A stretch of DNA of 64,000 nucleotides, from the NCBI GenBank assembly GCA_012729675.1, contig JAAYCR010000025.1, positions 79,435-143,434 on the forward strand, written 5' to 3'. A program made the translations under genes and the position numbers. This DNA comes from Phycisphaerae bacterium (lineage in GTDB: Bacteria > Planctomycetota > Phycisphaerae > Sedimentisphaerales > Anaerohalosphaeraceae). The notes beneath the pieces were generated by a model. The model worked only from the letters and a program-made list of their open reading frames with translations, ran no database searches and was not told where the DNA came from. How positions within the stretch are numbered: position 1 is the stretch's first letter; each line of letters opens with the position of its first letter. Shown here one piece after another: positions 24,735 through 34,167 of this stretch.

Positions 24735-25903
24735 AGCAGCGACGCGGCCTGATCATCGATCAGCCACAATACTTTATCTATCACCGGCCAAAGGACATAC
24801 GCCGGAAAACGCTGCACGTCCGGCGGCGACGAAAAGAGCGTTTGCACGATCTGTGCTTTATCCAGCCCGGAGACCATCACCAGCAGTGTACGGGCGTGCT
24901 GCAGAACCGGCGCCGTCAGCGTGACGCGATTGAGCCGTGTTTTGTGAAACACCGGCCAGGTCAACTGATCGGCAATCGACACCCCCGGGTCGCCGGGCAA
25001 CAGCGAAGCGATATGCCCATCCTCCCCCAGCCCCAGAACGATCAGGTCAAAACAGGGCACCTGCCCTTCCTGTACGTCAAAAGCCATTTTGAGCGTAGCC
25101 TCGTAAGCGTCCGCCGCCCGTCGGCAGTCGTCGTATTCGCCGTGTACGCGATACACCTGCTGGGGCGGGATGGGGACGGCGTCGAGAAAAGTGTCAACCG
25201 CCAAACGATAATTGCTGTCGGGCGACTCCGGCGGCACGCACCGCTCATCCGCCCAAAACAAATGGGTTTTGTCCCAGGGAATGTCGGCCGCATCGGCGGG
25301 CCGGGCCAGCCGCTCAAAAAACAGCCGCGGCGTCCGGCCGCCGGAAACTGCCGCGAAAAAAGCCCCTCGCTCGCTGACCGCCGCTTGGGCGGCACGTGTA
25401 AATTCCATCACCGCCCGTTTGGCCAGCGAATGCGTATCCCCATCGCGGACAAGCCGCGGATTGGCGGAATGGTCAGATGTGACGTTTTGGCTGTCCAGAA
25501 ACCCCTGCAAGAAAACCGATGCGGCTACTGCATCCATACACTTTTTCTTGTCTTTCCGCGTCAAGCCCGCATCGCGAAACAGCGCATCGGCGGAAAAGCT
25601 GCTCAGTCGCTCATCATAAAAATCAATCGGCACGGAGATCATCGCCGACAGCGTCCCGGCAAACGCCCGCACGCGCTTGGCCCGCGGCCCCTCGCTGCCG
25701 TCCATATTCAGCGGCAAGCCCACCACAATCGCTTCGATGGCTTCCTTCTCGACGATCCCGGCGATACAGTCAATAAGGAAAGTTTCGTTTTGCGTCTCGA
25801 TGACCGAATGCGGACTGGCCAGCGTCCCGGCCGCGTCGGAAATCGCCAGCCCGGTGCGTTTATCGCCGTGATCAATCGCCAGAATTCGCATTACACTGTT
25901 CAT
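24731..25903 (-). CDS. Fusion of RuvX (YqgF) nuclease domain and 6-phosphogluconolactonase
   Basis: One 390-residue frame joins two enzymes. Residues about 5-140 are YqgF/RuvX: ILAIDHGDKRTGLAISD with catalytic Asp11, VVGLPLNMDGSEG, YDERLSS with Glu98, and KCMDAVAASVFLQ with Asp124. Residues about 155-390 are 6-phosphogluconolactonase: AVSGGRTPRLFFERL, THLFWADERCVPPESPDSNY and VLGLGEDGHIASLLPG. Both active sites look complete, so it may act in Holliday junction or 16S pre-rRNA processing and in the oxidative pentose phosphate pathway. An internal ATG for a separate lactonase exists near residue 166, but after the natural start of that domain. pgi and manC lie upstream on the same strand. Confidence 0.9.
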   Translation of the reverse strand: MNSVMRILAIDHGDKRTGLAISDAAGTLASPHSVIETQNETFLIDCIAGIVEKEAIEAIVVGLPLNMDGSEGPRAKRVRAFAGTLSAMISVPIDFYDERLSSFSADALFRDAGLTRKDKKKCMDAVAASVFLQGFLDSQNVTSDHSANPRLVRDGDTHSLAKRAVMEFTRAAQAAVSERGAFFAAVSGGRTPRLFFERLARPADAADIPWDKTHLFWADERCVPPESPDSNYRLAVDTFLDAVPIPPQQVYRVHGEYDDCRRAADAYEATLKMAFDVQEGQVPCFDLIVLGLGEDGHIASLLPGDPGVSIADQLTWPVFHKTRLNRVTLTAPVLQHARTLLVMVSGLDKAQIVQTLFSSPPDVQRFPAYVLWPVIDKVLWLIDDQAASLL

Positions 25904-25938
25904 CCATATATGACTGAATTCTCATACAACAAAAAAGG

Positions 25939-26012
25939 TTAACCACCGAAGACACCGAGAACGCCGATTTCTTTTTAATCAAATCCGTGTCCTCGGCGGT
26001 CTCGGTGGTTAA
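25939..26012. repeat. Inverted dispersed repeat (ACCACCGA type) between manC and the RuvX-Pgl gene
   Basis: The outer 11 bases TTAACCACCGA (25939-25949) pair exactly with TCGGTGGTTAA (26002-26012). The arms stay similar for about 30 bases. A related single copy occurs at 50371-50393 (CTCTGTGTCCTCGGTGG). It can fold into a long hairpin in the RNA and may limit readthrough from manC. Confidence 0.7.
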
Positions 26013-26050
26013 TTATTTCGTTGCAATTACATATTTTATTACGTTATGTA

Positions 26051-27139
26051 TTATAAAAATTTTTCGCGTCCATGCCGGTGGATTTCCTCCAGCAGTTCCT
26101 TGAGCCGATGGCTCTGGTTGGCCGGACAAACCAACGTCGCATCGGGGCTGTGGGCAACGATCACGTTATCCAGACCGATCAAGGCAATCAGATGGTTGGC
26201 ATCTTCGGTCACCACGATATTGTTTTTACACTCCAGCATCTGGCAGTGGCCGGCCACGACGATATTGTTGTCGGCGTCGGATTTGATCACATCGGCCAGC
26301 GCGGCAAACGACCCCAGATCGAGCCATCGGCAATCCAGCGGGATGGCGTACACGTCCTTGGCCTTTTCCAGCACCGCATAATCGATACTGATCCTCGGCA
26401 GTCGCGGAAACCATTCCCGAATCGCGATTTGCTGACTGGGACAGCCCCAGTCGGCCTGAATCTTCCTGAGCGGTTCGATGCACTCCGGCAGATGCTCTCT
26501 AAGCTGCTCGAGAATCGTCCGGTTCTTCCAGACAAACAGCCCCGAATTCCAGCAATAGTCGCCGCTTTGCACATACCCAAACGCCGTTGCCTCGTCGGGC
26601 TTTTCGCGAAAGGCCTCCACCCGCCGCACGGCGTCCGCCGACTCGCCGCAGGACTTCGGCGCCCTCAGCTTGATGTAGCCGTAATGCGTACTCGGAAACG
26701 TCGGTTCTACCGCAAACGTCACCAGCGATTCGGGGTTCTCATTAACAAACGACAAGGCCGTCTGCATCGCCGCACTGAACACCTCCACCGGCTCCAGCGT
26801 CTGATCGGCGGTTACTACCGCCATCGTCGATTCCGGGTCGTACTTGCTCAACACCGTCGCCGCCAGACCGATCGCCCCGGCCGTATCCCGTACCGCCGGC
26901 TCGGCAATCACATTTTCTTCGGGAAGCTCGATCAGATTCTCACGCACCATGTCAACACAATCGGCGTTGGTCATGACCAATATATTGCGGAGATCAAACA
27001 AGCTCGTCAGCCGCTTAAAGCAGCCCCGCAACAGAGTTTGCCCCTCCAGCAGCCGAAGCACCTGCTTGGGTCGCTTTTGCCGACTCAGCGGCCAGAGCCG
27101 CTTTCCCGAACCGCCCGCCAGAATCACCGCAAAATCCAT
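26051..27139 (-). CDS. manC: Mannose-1-phosphate guanylyltransferase
   Basis: This 362-residue protein has the nucleotidyltransferase signature FAVILAGGSGKRLWPLSRQKRPKQVLRL at the start, VVTADQTLEP, and the family motifs FREKPDEATAFGYVQSGDYCWNSGLFVWK and LDCRWLDLGSFAALADV. The length fits the single-domain GDP-mannose pyrophosphorylase without the C-terminal isomerase domain of long ManC/AlgA. It makes GDP-mannose for LPS, exopolysaccharide or protein glycans. It follows pgi by 60 bases, so fructose-6-phosphate and mannose activation are encoded together. Confidence 0.93.
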   Translation of the reverse strand: MDFAVILAGGSGKRLWPLSRQKRPKQVLRLLEGQTLLRGCFKRLTSLFDLRNILVMTNADCVDMVRENLIELPEENVIAEPAVRDTAGAIGLAATVLSKYDPESTMAVVTADQTLEPVEVFSAAMQTALSFVNENPESLVTFAVEPTFPSTHYGYIKLRAPKSCGESADAVRRVEAFREKPDEATAFGYVQSGDYCWNSGLFVWKNRTILEQLREHLPECIEPLRKIQADWGCPSQQIAIREWFPRLPRISIDYAVLEKAKDVYAIPLDCRWLDLGSFAALADVIKSDADNNIVVAGHCQMLECKNNIVVTEDANHLIALIGLDNVIVAHSPDATLVCPANQSHRLKELLEEIHRHGREKFL

Positions 27140-27199
27140 GGGTCTGATTCCTTTTTTACAGCGTTAAGCCGGTTTTCGCTTAACTTCAATCATCTGCTT

Positions 27200-28615
27200 T
27201 TAAATCAGAAAGGTTTTATCTATCTTTGCCACCGGTCGAATTTTCTCGGCCATCGCCTCGGTGCCGGGCTTGTCCATCAGGGCAAACGTCGCGTCTTTGC
27301 CCAGCTCCACTGCGGGCTGATCGTAGGGGTCAATATTAAACAACAGCCCCGCCAGCGACGTGGTGACCTCAAACAAGTAAATAAACTGTCCGACCGTCTC
27401 AGCACAAATGCCGTCAAAAAACACCGTCAGGCACGGACGCTTGTCGTGCAGTAAGGCGTACTCCGTGGCTGTCTTCTCGGCATTGAGCAGACGCGACATC
27501 GGCTGACCGGCCAGAAACCCCAATTCCGGCGCAACTTCCGGCGCAGCGCCGATGACCACATCACGATTAAACGCCGCCACTTGCAGGAACGTAAAGAGCT
27601 TGTCGTTAGGCCCTTCGCGGTAAAGCTGTACCTGACTGTGCTGGTCGGTTGTGCCCAGGGCGTTGACGGGCGTCGGCCCGACGAAGACCTGTTTTCCCTG
27701 CACATCGTGGGTCTTGCCCAGGCTCTCGGCCCAGAGTTGACGATACCAGTCGGAAATGTCCTTGAGCGAATGCGAATACGGCATCATCACGGAGATGTGT
27801 TTACCGAGATTGTAGTAGTGCCAGTTGATCGCCGCGTTCAGGGCGGCGGGATTTTTGAAGAAATCTTCCTCGCTGCACCGCTTGTCCATCGCGCGTGCCC
27901 CGGCCAGCAGGCCGTCGATATCAATACCGCACACGGCCGCGCTGAGCAGCCCGACGGGACTGAGCACACTGAACCGCCCTCCCACGCCGTCCGGCACCTC
28001 CAGCGTCCGCAGTCCGGCGGCGTCGGCGATCTGGCGAAGCGTGCCCTCGTTGGCGTCGGTGGTGGCAATGACCTGTTTTTTCAGGGCATCCGCGCCAAGT
28101 TTCTTCTCGATCATCTCAAAGAGGACCATCATCTGCGCCGCGGTCTCGGCGGTGCGGCCGGACTTGCTGATGACGTTAAAGATCGTCTTGTCAAGCTTGT
28201 CACTGACCCAATCCAAAAAGCTGCCCAACTGGTGCGGATCGACATTGTCAAACACAAACAACCGCGGCCCTTTTCGCTGCCTGTCGTCCAGATTGTACAG
28301 ATAGGGATTCAGCGCTGTCTGCAGCGCGATATTGCCCAGTGCCGAGCCGCCGATACCCAGCACCACAAAATTATCACACGCACCGCGCACCGCGTCGGCC
28401 ATCGCCTTGACCTGACGGGGATAATCCTCGTGATACGGCAGGTCGCGGTAGCGGGTCTTGCCGGCCCTACGCTGCCGGTTCAACTCGGCAATCAGCGGCG
28501 CAGTCATTTGCGCCAACTCGTCCAACTGCGTTTGGGTAATGCCGTGCTCGGCGCCAATCACATCAGCCATCACATTTTTATAATACAACTGAATCTGCTG
28601 TTGTCCCACGTTCAA
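27200..28615 (-). CDS. pgi: Glucose-6-phosphate isomerase
   Basis: This 471-residue protein has the two SIS subdomains of PGI: FVVLGIGGSALGNIALQTAL, then FNVISKSGRTAETAAQMMV, DGVGGRFSVLSPVGLLSA, and near the end TVFFDGICAETVGQFIYLFEVTTSLAGLLFNIDPYDQPAVELGK with the conserved Gln-Pro and Lys. It interconverts glucose-6- and fructose-6-phosphate in glycolysis. It is shorter than E. coli Pgi and fits the 450-470-residue bacterial group. It lies between the helicase gene and manC, with spacings of 48 and 60 bases. Confidence 0.96.
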   Translation of the reverse strand: MNVGQQQIQLYYKNVMADVIGAEHGITQTQLDELAQMTAPLIAELNRQRRAGKTRYRDLPYHEDYPRQVKAMADAVRGACDNFVVLGIGGSALGNIALQTALNPYLYNLDDRQRKGPRLFVFDNVDPHQLGSFLDWVSDKLDKTIFNVISKSGRTAETAAQMMVLFEMIEKKLGADALKKQVIATTDANEGTLRQIADAAGLRTLEVPDGVGGRFSVLSPVGLLSAAVCGIDIDGLLAGARAMDKRCSEEDFFKNPAALNAAINWHYYNLGKHISVMMPYSHSLKDISDWYRQLWAESLGKTHDVQGKQVFVGPTPVNALGTTDQHSQVQLYREGPNDKLFTFLQVAAFNRDVVIGAAPEVAPELGFLAGQPMSRLLNAEKTATEYALLHDKRPCLTVFFDGICAETVGQFIYLFEVTTSLAGLLFNIDPYDQPAVELGKDATFALMDKPGTEAMAEKIRPVAKIDKTFLI

Positions 28616-28663
28616 TCTCCTGAATCTGAAAACCTCTTACTTCTATCTTCTAACCTCTTTTGC

Positions 28664-30874
28664 TCACCGTCCTACACGCTCTATTTTCGCGTATTTTAGC
28701 ATCAGCGACTTGGTCTGCCCAGAATTAAATTTCACCACGACAATGCTGTCGGCCCCCAAATCGAGGTATTCCTTGACCCGTCCCAGGCCGAATTTTGCGT
28801 GCGACACCAGCTCATTAACGCAATAGGCCGGTGCCGTCCCGACGGCCGAGGTCTTGCGGGTCGATATCGACGATGGTGCGGATTCGCTGGTTCTAACCAT
28901 TTGAGTCGGCTTTTTCGGAAAGTCGGAAAATTCATCGTCATCCCAGTTGTCGTCAAAATTGCCGCTCTGCTCGCCGACAAAGCCGATCTCATACAAAAAC
29001 GGCGACGGCGTCGAGCGAATGAACTGGCCGCGCAGCACCCGATGCCGGGCGTAGCTCAATTGCAGCGTTTTCCGTGCCCGCGTAATGCCGACAAACAAGA
29101 GCCGCCGCTCCTCTTCTATATCGTCGTTGCCGACGTTAAGACTCCGCTCATGCGGCAAGATGCCCTCTTCCAGCCCGATGAGAAACACATGGTCAAACTC
29201 CAGCCCCTTGGCCGCGTGCAGCGTCATCAACGAGACCCGCCCGGCGTCCGGATTGTAGGCGTCAGTGTCGCTGTACAGGGCGATGGACTGCATATAATCG
29301 GTCAGCGACGGCGTCTCGGTGCGGCGGTCATACTCGGCGGCCGCGTTGATCAACTCATTGACGTTTTCGATCGCGCTTTGGGCGTCGGCTCCCGAATTTT
29401 TCAGCGCCTCGGCATAGCCGCTTTCGGCAAACACACAGTCCATCAGCGACCCGACGGGTGTATCGGTGTCCTTGGCGAATTTTTCAATCATCGCGGCAAA
29501 GGCCTTCAAACGCAACTGCGTCGGGCGATTGATCGTCTCAACCTTGTCCGCATAAGCGGCCGCTTCCAGGAGGCTTAGCCCCATCTTGCGGGCGTACGGC
29601 TCCAGCCGCTCGACGGAGGTTTTGCCGATGCCGCGCGAATGCGTGCCGATGGCCCGGCGAAACGCGATATCGTCTTTGGGGTTGACGATCAGCTTCATAT
29701 AGCTGAGCATATCGCGGATTTCTTTGCGGGCGTAAAACTCCACGCCGCGCACCACCTGATACGGCAGCCGGTCGCGGATGAGCGCCTCTTCAATCGTGCG
29801 GCTCATCGCATTGACGCGATAAAACACCGCGATCTCGTTGGGGTCGATGCCGGCGGCAATCAGTTTCTTGATGCCTTCGGCGGTGCAAACAGCCTCCTGC
29901 GTCTCATCCTCGCACGTCTCGATGACCACCTCGTCGCCGGCCGGTCGCGTGGCGATCAAGTCCTTGTGCTTGCGTTTGGTGTTGACGACGATCAGCTTCG
30001 AGGCCTTATCAAGGATGTTCGGCGTCGAGCGGAAGTTTTCCTCCAGCTTGACGACGACCGCTTCGGGCCAGTCCTTTTCAAAGACGAGAATATTTTTAAT
30101 GTCCGCCCCCCGCCACCGGTAAATCGACTGGTCGGGATCGCCCGTCACACAGATGTTGCGATGCGCCAGCGCAAGCCCCTTGGCAATCTGATACTGCGCG
30201 TGATTGGTGTCCTGATATTCATCGACCAGCAGATACCGAAATCGGTTGCTCAACGCCAGCCGCACCTCCGGCCAGTCGCGAAGCAAAAACGCTGTCTTGA
30301 CCAGCAGGTCGTCAAAATCCAAGGCGTTGTTCTGACGCAGCAGCGACTGATATTGGGCATAGATTTTAGCCAGATACTTGCCGAAATAGTCGTCCGCCCG
30401 CGCCGCGTAGGCTTCCGGGTCTTCCAAGTCGTTCTTGAGCCGTGAAACTGCCTCCAGCATCCGCGCCGGGGCAAACTGAGTGAACTCAACCTGACAGGCG
30501 ATGATCGCCTCTTTCATACACCGCTTCTGGTCGTCCATATCATAAATGGTAAAATTCGACCCGATCCCCGCCTGTTCGGCGTACTGCCGCAGAATACGTA
30601 CACACAGCGAATGAAACGTACTGACATACACGCCGGCCGCCGGGGCGTTCTGCTCGACACGCAGCCGCATCTCCTCGGCAGCCTTATTGGTAAACGTTAT
30701 CGCACAGATTTGGTACGGCCGCACACCCGCATCGATCAGCGCCGCGATGCGACTGGTGATCACACGGGTCTTGCCGCTGCCGGGGCCGGCCAATACCAAA
30801 AGCGGCCCATCTTTATGAAAGACCGCTTCTTTTTGGGATGCCGTCAATTGATCTAAAGGAACAACCGATGTCAA
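28664..30874 (-). CDS. UvrD/PcrA-type ATP-dependent DNA helicase
   Basis: This about 736-residue SF1A helicase shows motif I LVLAGPGSGKTRVI, Ia AITFTNKAAEEMRLR, II LLVDEYQDTNHAQY, III VTGDPDQSIYRWRGAD, IV LEENFRSTPNIL, V VSLMTLHAAKGLEFDHVFLIG and VI RRLLFVGITRARKTL. The C-terminus ends in a Tudor-like segment (VSHAKFGLGRVKEYL) typical of PcrA. I place the start at TTG 30874, since AAAGGAGA sits six bases ahead; a TTG at 30898 is also in frame but lacks a ribosome site. It acts in nucleotide-excision and mismatch repair or fork clearing. Confidence 0.96.
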   Translation of the reverse strand: MTSVVPLDQLTASQKEAVFHKDGPLLVLAGPGSGKTRVITSRIAALIDAGVRPYQICAITFTNKAAEEMRLRVEQNAPAAGVYVSTFHSLCVRILRQYAEQAGIGSNFTIYDMDDQKRCMKEAIIACQVEFTQFAPARMLEAVSRLKNDLEDPEAYAARADDYFGKYLAKIYAQYQSLLRQNNALDFDDLLVKTAFLLRDWPEVRLALSNRFRYLLVDEYQDTNHAQYQIAKGLALAHRNICVTGDPDQSIYRWRGADIKNILVFEKDWPEAVVVKLEENFRSTPNILDKASKLIVVNTKRKHKDLIATRPAGDEVVIETCEDETQEAVCTAEGIKKLIAAGIDPNEIAVFYRVNAMSRTIEEALIRDRLPYQVVRGVEFYARKEIRDMLSYMKLIVNPKDDIAFRRAIGTHSRGIGKTSVERLEPYARKMGLSLLEAAAYADKVETINRPTQLRLKAFAAMIEKFAKDTDTPVGSLMDCVFAESGYAEALKNSGADAQSAIENVNELINAAAEYDRRTETPSLTDYMQSIALYSDTDAYNPDAGRVSLMTLHAAKGLEFDHVFLIGLEEGILPHERSLNVGNDDIEEERRLLFVGITRARKTLQLSYARHRVLRGQFIRSTPSPFLYEIGFVGEQSGNFDDNWDDDEFSDFPKKPTQMVRTSESAPSSISTRKTSAVGTAPAYCVNELVSHAKFGLGRVKEYLDLGADSIVVVKFNSGQTKSLMLKYAKIERVGR

Positions 30875-30972
30875 AAATATTCTCCTTTTGTACCGCAAAA
30901 AGCATAGAGGTTAAGGGTCCGTTTAACGCCGCTCGAAGCACGCATAGCAAACGTGGTTTATCACATAATCAT

Positions 30973-32748
30973 TCACCGCAACGGCTGTTGCTGCTGTTGA
31001 CGTTGTTGTAATTCTTCAAACAGCTGCGATTCCTGCTGCTGAAGTCTTTCAAACAGATCGGGACGCTCCAGACGAATGCGTCCGAGTAGGTTGATCCGCA
31101 TCGTTTCCGGATACGCCGGATCTTCCATAAACATCAAAAACGCGCCATACCGCAGCCGATCCAGTGACGGCAGCCCCACGCGTTCCTGATCCTGCCGCCC
31201 CATTTCTTCCTGATACATTTCAAAGACTTCACGCGCCATATTTTCACGGCCGGCCGCATCATCGTCTTCATATAGGGCGTATCGGAAATATCCTTCCCGC
31301 AGCGTTGAAATAATGAACTCCGTTGCATCGTGAATACCGATGCTTTGCAGTTCTTCTCTGAGCCGGTTACGGATAAATGTCATCATTGGCACTTTGTATT
31401 CCGTGCGAACATAACCGGTATCGTCGAACTCGTGCTGCGTTTGAAGTTGGCGATAAATCTGCGCTGCCTTACGGGTATGGCCGGACTGATAAAACATCAC
31501 AAGGGCATTTTCGAGAAAGTTTTTGTGCCCGCCCCGAACCGCCTTGGGGTTGCCCCCCTCAAACTCCTCATATTTTTCGATGATCTCCTGCCAAAACCGA
31601 TTGCACACATCAAACATTTGCATGTCCGGAAGCAGAAAGACCGCCGTACCCTGTTCCGGTTCCTCGTACAGCACCACACGCCCGCGACGAAACAGCATCT
31701 GGAGACTGTGAAAGATAATCCGGTCGGTGTTTTTTTCATCGACACGATACTGCTCCGGACGCCCGGCCACTTCCAGCCCCATCGCACCCCAATACATCGC
31801 ATGTGTGCCCGGGTGATCCCATCTCAGCGGATAGGTCTTTTCAGGGTCGTCAATATCCACCGGCCCGTACTGTTTGTTCAGCCGAATCATAAAGTCAATA
31901 TCAAATTTCCACTCGCTCCGCAGCTTGGCGGCACGGGCAAATAGATCAAAGGCCTCCAGGGCCTCCGAGTCCCGCCAGTCATCGATCACCGCAAAGGCCT
32001 CTTTCGAAAACCGGGCCGGCATTTGGCGCAGCGATAAATATTGATCCACCAGCTTAGCGCGATCCGCAAACGCCGGATCGGCCTGCTGGAGTGCTTCGAT
32101 AAACGATGCGACCGTCGGATCGGTCAGTGCCGCCTCCAATGTCTTGGGGGCCGCCGCCAGCCGATCAAAAAACGCATTGTCCGGCTGCTCTCCCAGCAAG
32201 GAACGCATGGAAACGGCCAGCTCTTTTTTGTAATAGCGATGCACGTCATCGGAAATGTCGCCGATCTTGTGCTGAAATATCCACGCCAGCGAGCGATAGA
32301 GGATAATGCTGTTCGGATTCAGCGGGATCGCCCGGTCGCGCAGCAATTCGTACCCATTGCGCACCCACCGCCAGCGTTCCTCCGGCTGGGTATTGGGAAT
32401 CGCCACGGAGATATTATACGCCATGTTCCAGGCATGAAAATCCCACACCGCCGCAAATCGCGGCTGAAGCGTCGTGATCCACTCGGCCAGTTGCTTGGCG
32501 TCAAAAAACTTGCCCTCCTGCTTGAGATTGTCCGCCCGGATCCAGAGAATATTGACCACCAATCCGCGAAACGCCCCCATCGCCACTGTCGCAAACGCCA
32601 GCGACGGCGGCGCGTTTTCCAGCGAGGTCGTCGCCACCAGCCCCATCTCCTCGCGAGCGGTGTGAATCCCGTCCATCTGCATCGCCGCGCCAATTAAAGA
32701 GGCCGCCCCGACGATCAGGCAAAGTATAACAACAAAGGTATCTTTCAT
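30973..32748 (-). CDS. Membrane-anchored helical-repeat protein of the SPFH/ABC operon
   Basis: This 591-residue protein has an N-terminal signal anchor (KDTFVVILCLIVGAASLIGAAMQ) and a long soluble part rich in paired helices with a TPR-like look, for example AYNISVAIPNTQPEERWRWVRNGYELLRDRAIPLNPNS. A Gln-rich tail (QQQQQ near the end) closes it. I do not recognise the family. It lies 21 bases downstream of the ABC-2 permease gene as last member of a seven-gene operon, so it is probably the periplasmic or accessory subunit of that transporter (inference). Confidence 0.75.
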   Translation of the reverse strand: MKDTFVVILCLIVGAASLIGAAMQMDGIHTAREEMGLVATTSLENAPPSLAFATVAMGAFRGLVVNILWIRADNLKQEGKFFDAKQLAEWITTLQPRFAAVWDFHAWNMAYNISVAIPNTQPEERWRWVRNGYELLRDRAIPLNPNSIILYRSLAWIFQHKIGDISDDVHRYYKKELAVSMRSLLGEQPDNAFFDRLAAAPKTLEAALTDPTVASFIEALQQADPAFADRAKLVDQYLSLRQMPARFSKEAFAVIDDWRDSEALEAFDLFARAAKLRSEWKFDIDFMIRLNKQYGPVDIDDPEKTYPLRWDHPGTHAMYWGAMGLEVAGRPEQYRVDEKNTDRIIFHSLQMLFRRGRVVLYEEPEQGTAVFLLPDMQMFDVCNRFWQEIIEKYEEFEGGNPKAVRGGHKNFLENALVMFYQSGHTRKAAQIYRQLQTQHEFDDTGYVRTEYKVPMMTFIRNRLREELQSIGIHDATEFIISTLREGYFRYALYEDDDAAGRENMAREVFEMYQEEMGRQDQERVGLPSLDRLRYGAFLMFMEDPAYPETMRINLLGRIRLERPDLFERLQQQESQLFEELQQRQQQQQPLR

Positions 32749-32769
32749 TTCTACTCAATATCCAAATGA

Positions 32770-34167
32770 TTAAACCACCGCTTTGGCAATCTCACGCCGA
32801 CGGAAGATCCACATCCCCAGCAGCAGTACCACGGCCGCCTTGACAAAAATCGTCACGAGAATCGCAAGTGACAGAAACGGCCATTCAATCAGACGACCGT
32901 TAATGATATAGGTCGTCGGGTTATGGTCGCCGTCAAACTGCGGAATCATCCACAACAGCGGCCGCAGCGTCAAATGATACACCAGGCCGATCGTTGTCCC
33001 TAGTCCGTCGATCGATTCGGCAATAAAGCCACTGGCGGTCCCGGCAAAAAACGCCACCAGACATACCAGAATGGCCACCGGAAACGACAGCCACGTCGTC
33101 AGCGACACCCCCAGCGCCGCCAGAAACGTTAGACGGATATAGATCATCACCAGTGCCCTAAGATAGTTGGTCGAAAAGGTTCCGCTGTGAAACAACACTT
33201 CCACGTCGTCCAAAATCACTGTCGTGTTATTCAGCGAGGGGTTGTTAAAAAACGCGACCCCCAGGAACCCATCCTCAGCCACCGCGTCGGCCGGCACTGA
33301 AAATTCATGGAACGTGCGTACGGTGGCATCCTGTAAAGCGTCATAAATCGGCGTTTTGACCTGTCCGACCCCTGCGTCCAACTGACGCAGATCGCCGATC
33401 TTCCACACCCCATAGACCTGGTCATTAGGCTGCACCCCGGCAGTCTCCAGTTTGTAGCGAACAAAGATGGTCGCATCAGGATCGTCGGGATTTTTAAACC
33501 TCACCCCGTCAAAATCCCAGCGTTTGGTCCGACCGGATGGACAGGACTTGACCACCATCCGCTCCTGCGCCAGCAGTTCCCGAAGCACCTGTGCTTGTTC
33601 CATATCACGCGGAAGCTGGTCGGCGGCGCGCAGGTCCGTAAAACGCTGCTCGGCCCTTTTTATCAGTTCCGCCTCATCGTAGGTAACTTTCAGACCCGAT
33701 CGCGCCGTGAAAAACTCCGCTTGGGCACGTTCCCGCTGCGCCGGATCGGCGTCAATCATCCCCGGCATCGTCAGCGTCAGGCCATAAATAATCGCTCCGA
33801 AGACCGACAGCAAGGCGATATTCAAGAGCAAAATGCCGAGCAGCTTGCCAGCGACAATCTGGTGACGCCGCACGGGCTTTGTCACTACCAGGTACAGATG
33901 CTTGCGTTTCAGGTCGTTGCTGAGCGTAAACGTGGAAATCGCAATCGTCAGGACACACAGCAGCAGGCTCACCAGCCCCAGTCCGTAACTGACAAACGTT
34001 TGCAGCTTGCCCAGCAGCGTCCCGTCGCCTTCCATGGTGACGCTCATCAGCGGCAGAAGAACGACCAGCAGCACGACCACCACAACGGCCGCCTTCATTC
34101 GGATCGCCTGCGAGAGCGTATTCCGCGCGATGGCCCAGAGACTATGCATGGCGTCCCTCGTTATCAT
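32770..34167 (-). CDS. ABC-2 type transporter permease
   Basis: This 465-residue protein has an N-terminal membrane helix (KAAVVVVVLLVVLLPLM) and two further membrane segments with NDLKRKHLYLVVTKPVRRHQIVAGKLLGILLLN, a coupling motif seen in ABC-2 permeases. A large (~200-residue) extracytoplasmic domain with beta character follows (FSVPADAVAEDGFLGVAFFNN, VILDDVEVLFHSG). Several C-terminal helices end in WIFRRREIAKAVV. It overlaps the ATPase gene by 26 bases. The substrate is unknown; the family often handles lipids, polysaccharides or peptides. Confidence 0.87.
   Translation of the reverse strand: MITRDAMHSLWAIARNTLSQAIRMKAAVVVVVLLVVLLPLMSVTMEGDGTLLGKLQTFVSYGLGLVSLLLCVLTIAISTFTLSNDLKRKHLYLVVTKPVRRHQIVAGKLLGILLLNIALLSVFGAIIYGLTLTMPGMIDADPAQRERAQAEFFTARSGLKVTYDEAELIKRAEQRFTDLRAADQLPRDMEQAQVLRELLAQERMVVKSCPSGRTKRWDFDGVRFKNPDDPDATIFVRYKLETAGVQPNDQVYGVWKIGDLRQLDAGVGQVKTPIYDALQDATVRTFHEFSVPADAVAEDGFLGVAFFNNPSLNNTTVILDDVEVLFHSGTFSTNYLRALVMIYIRLTFLAALGVSLTTWLSFPVAILVCLVAFFAGTASGFIAESIDGLGTTIGLVYHLTLRPLLWMIPQFDGDHNPTTYIINGRLIEWPFLSLAILVTIFVKAAVVLLLGMWIFRRREIAKAVV

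Noticed and set aside
24686..25942. Plus-strand frame of 418 codons opposite the RuvX-Pgl gene
   Set aside because: Basic, motif-free shadow of a gene with two complete active sites.
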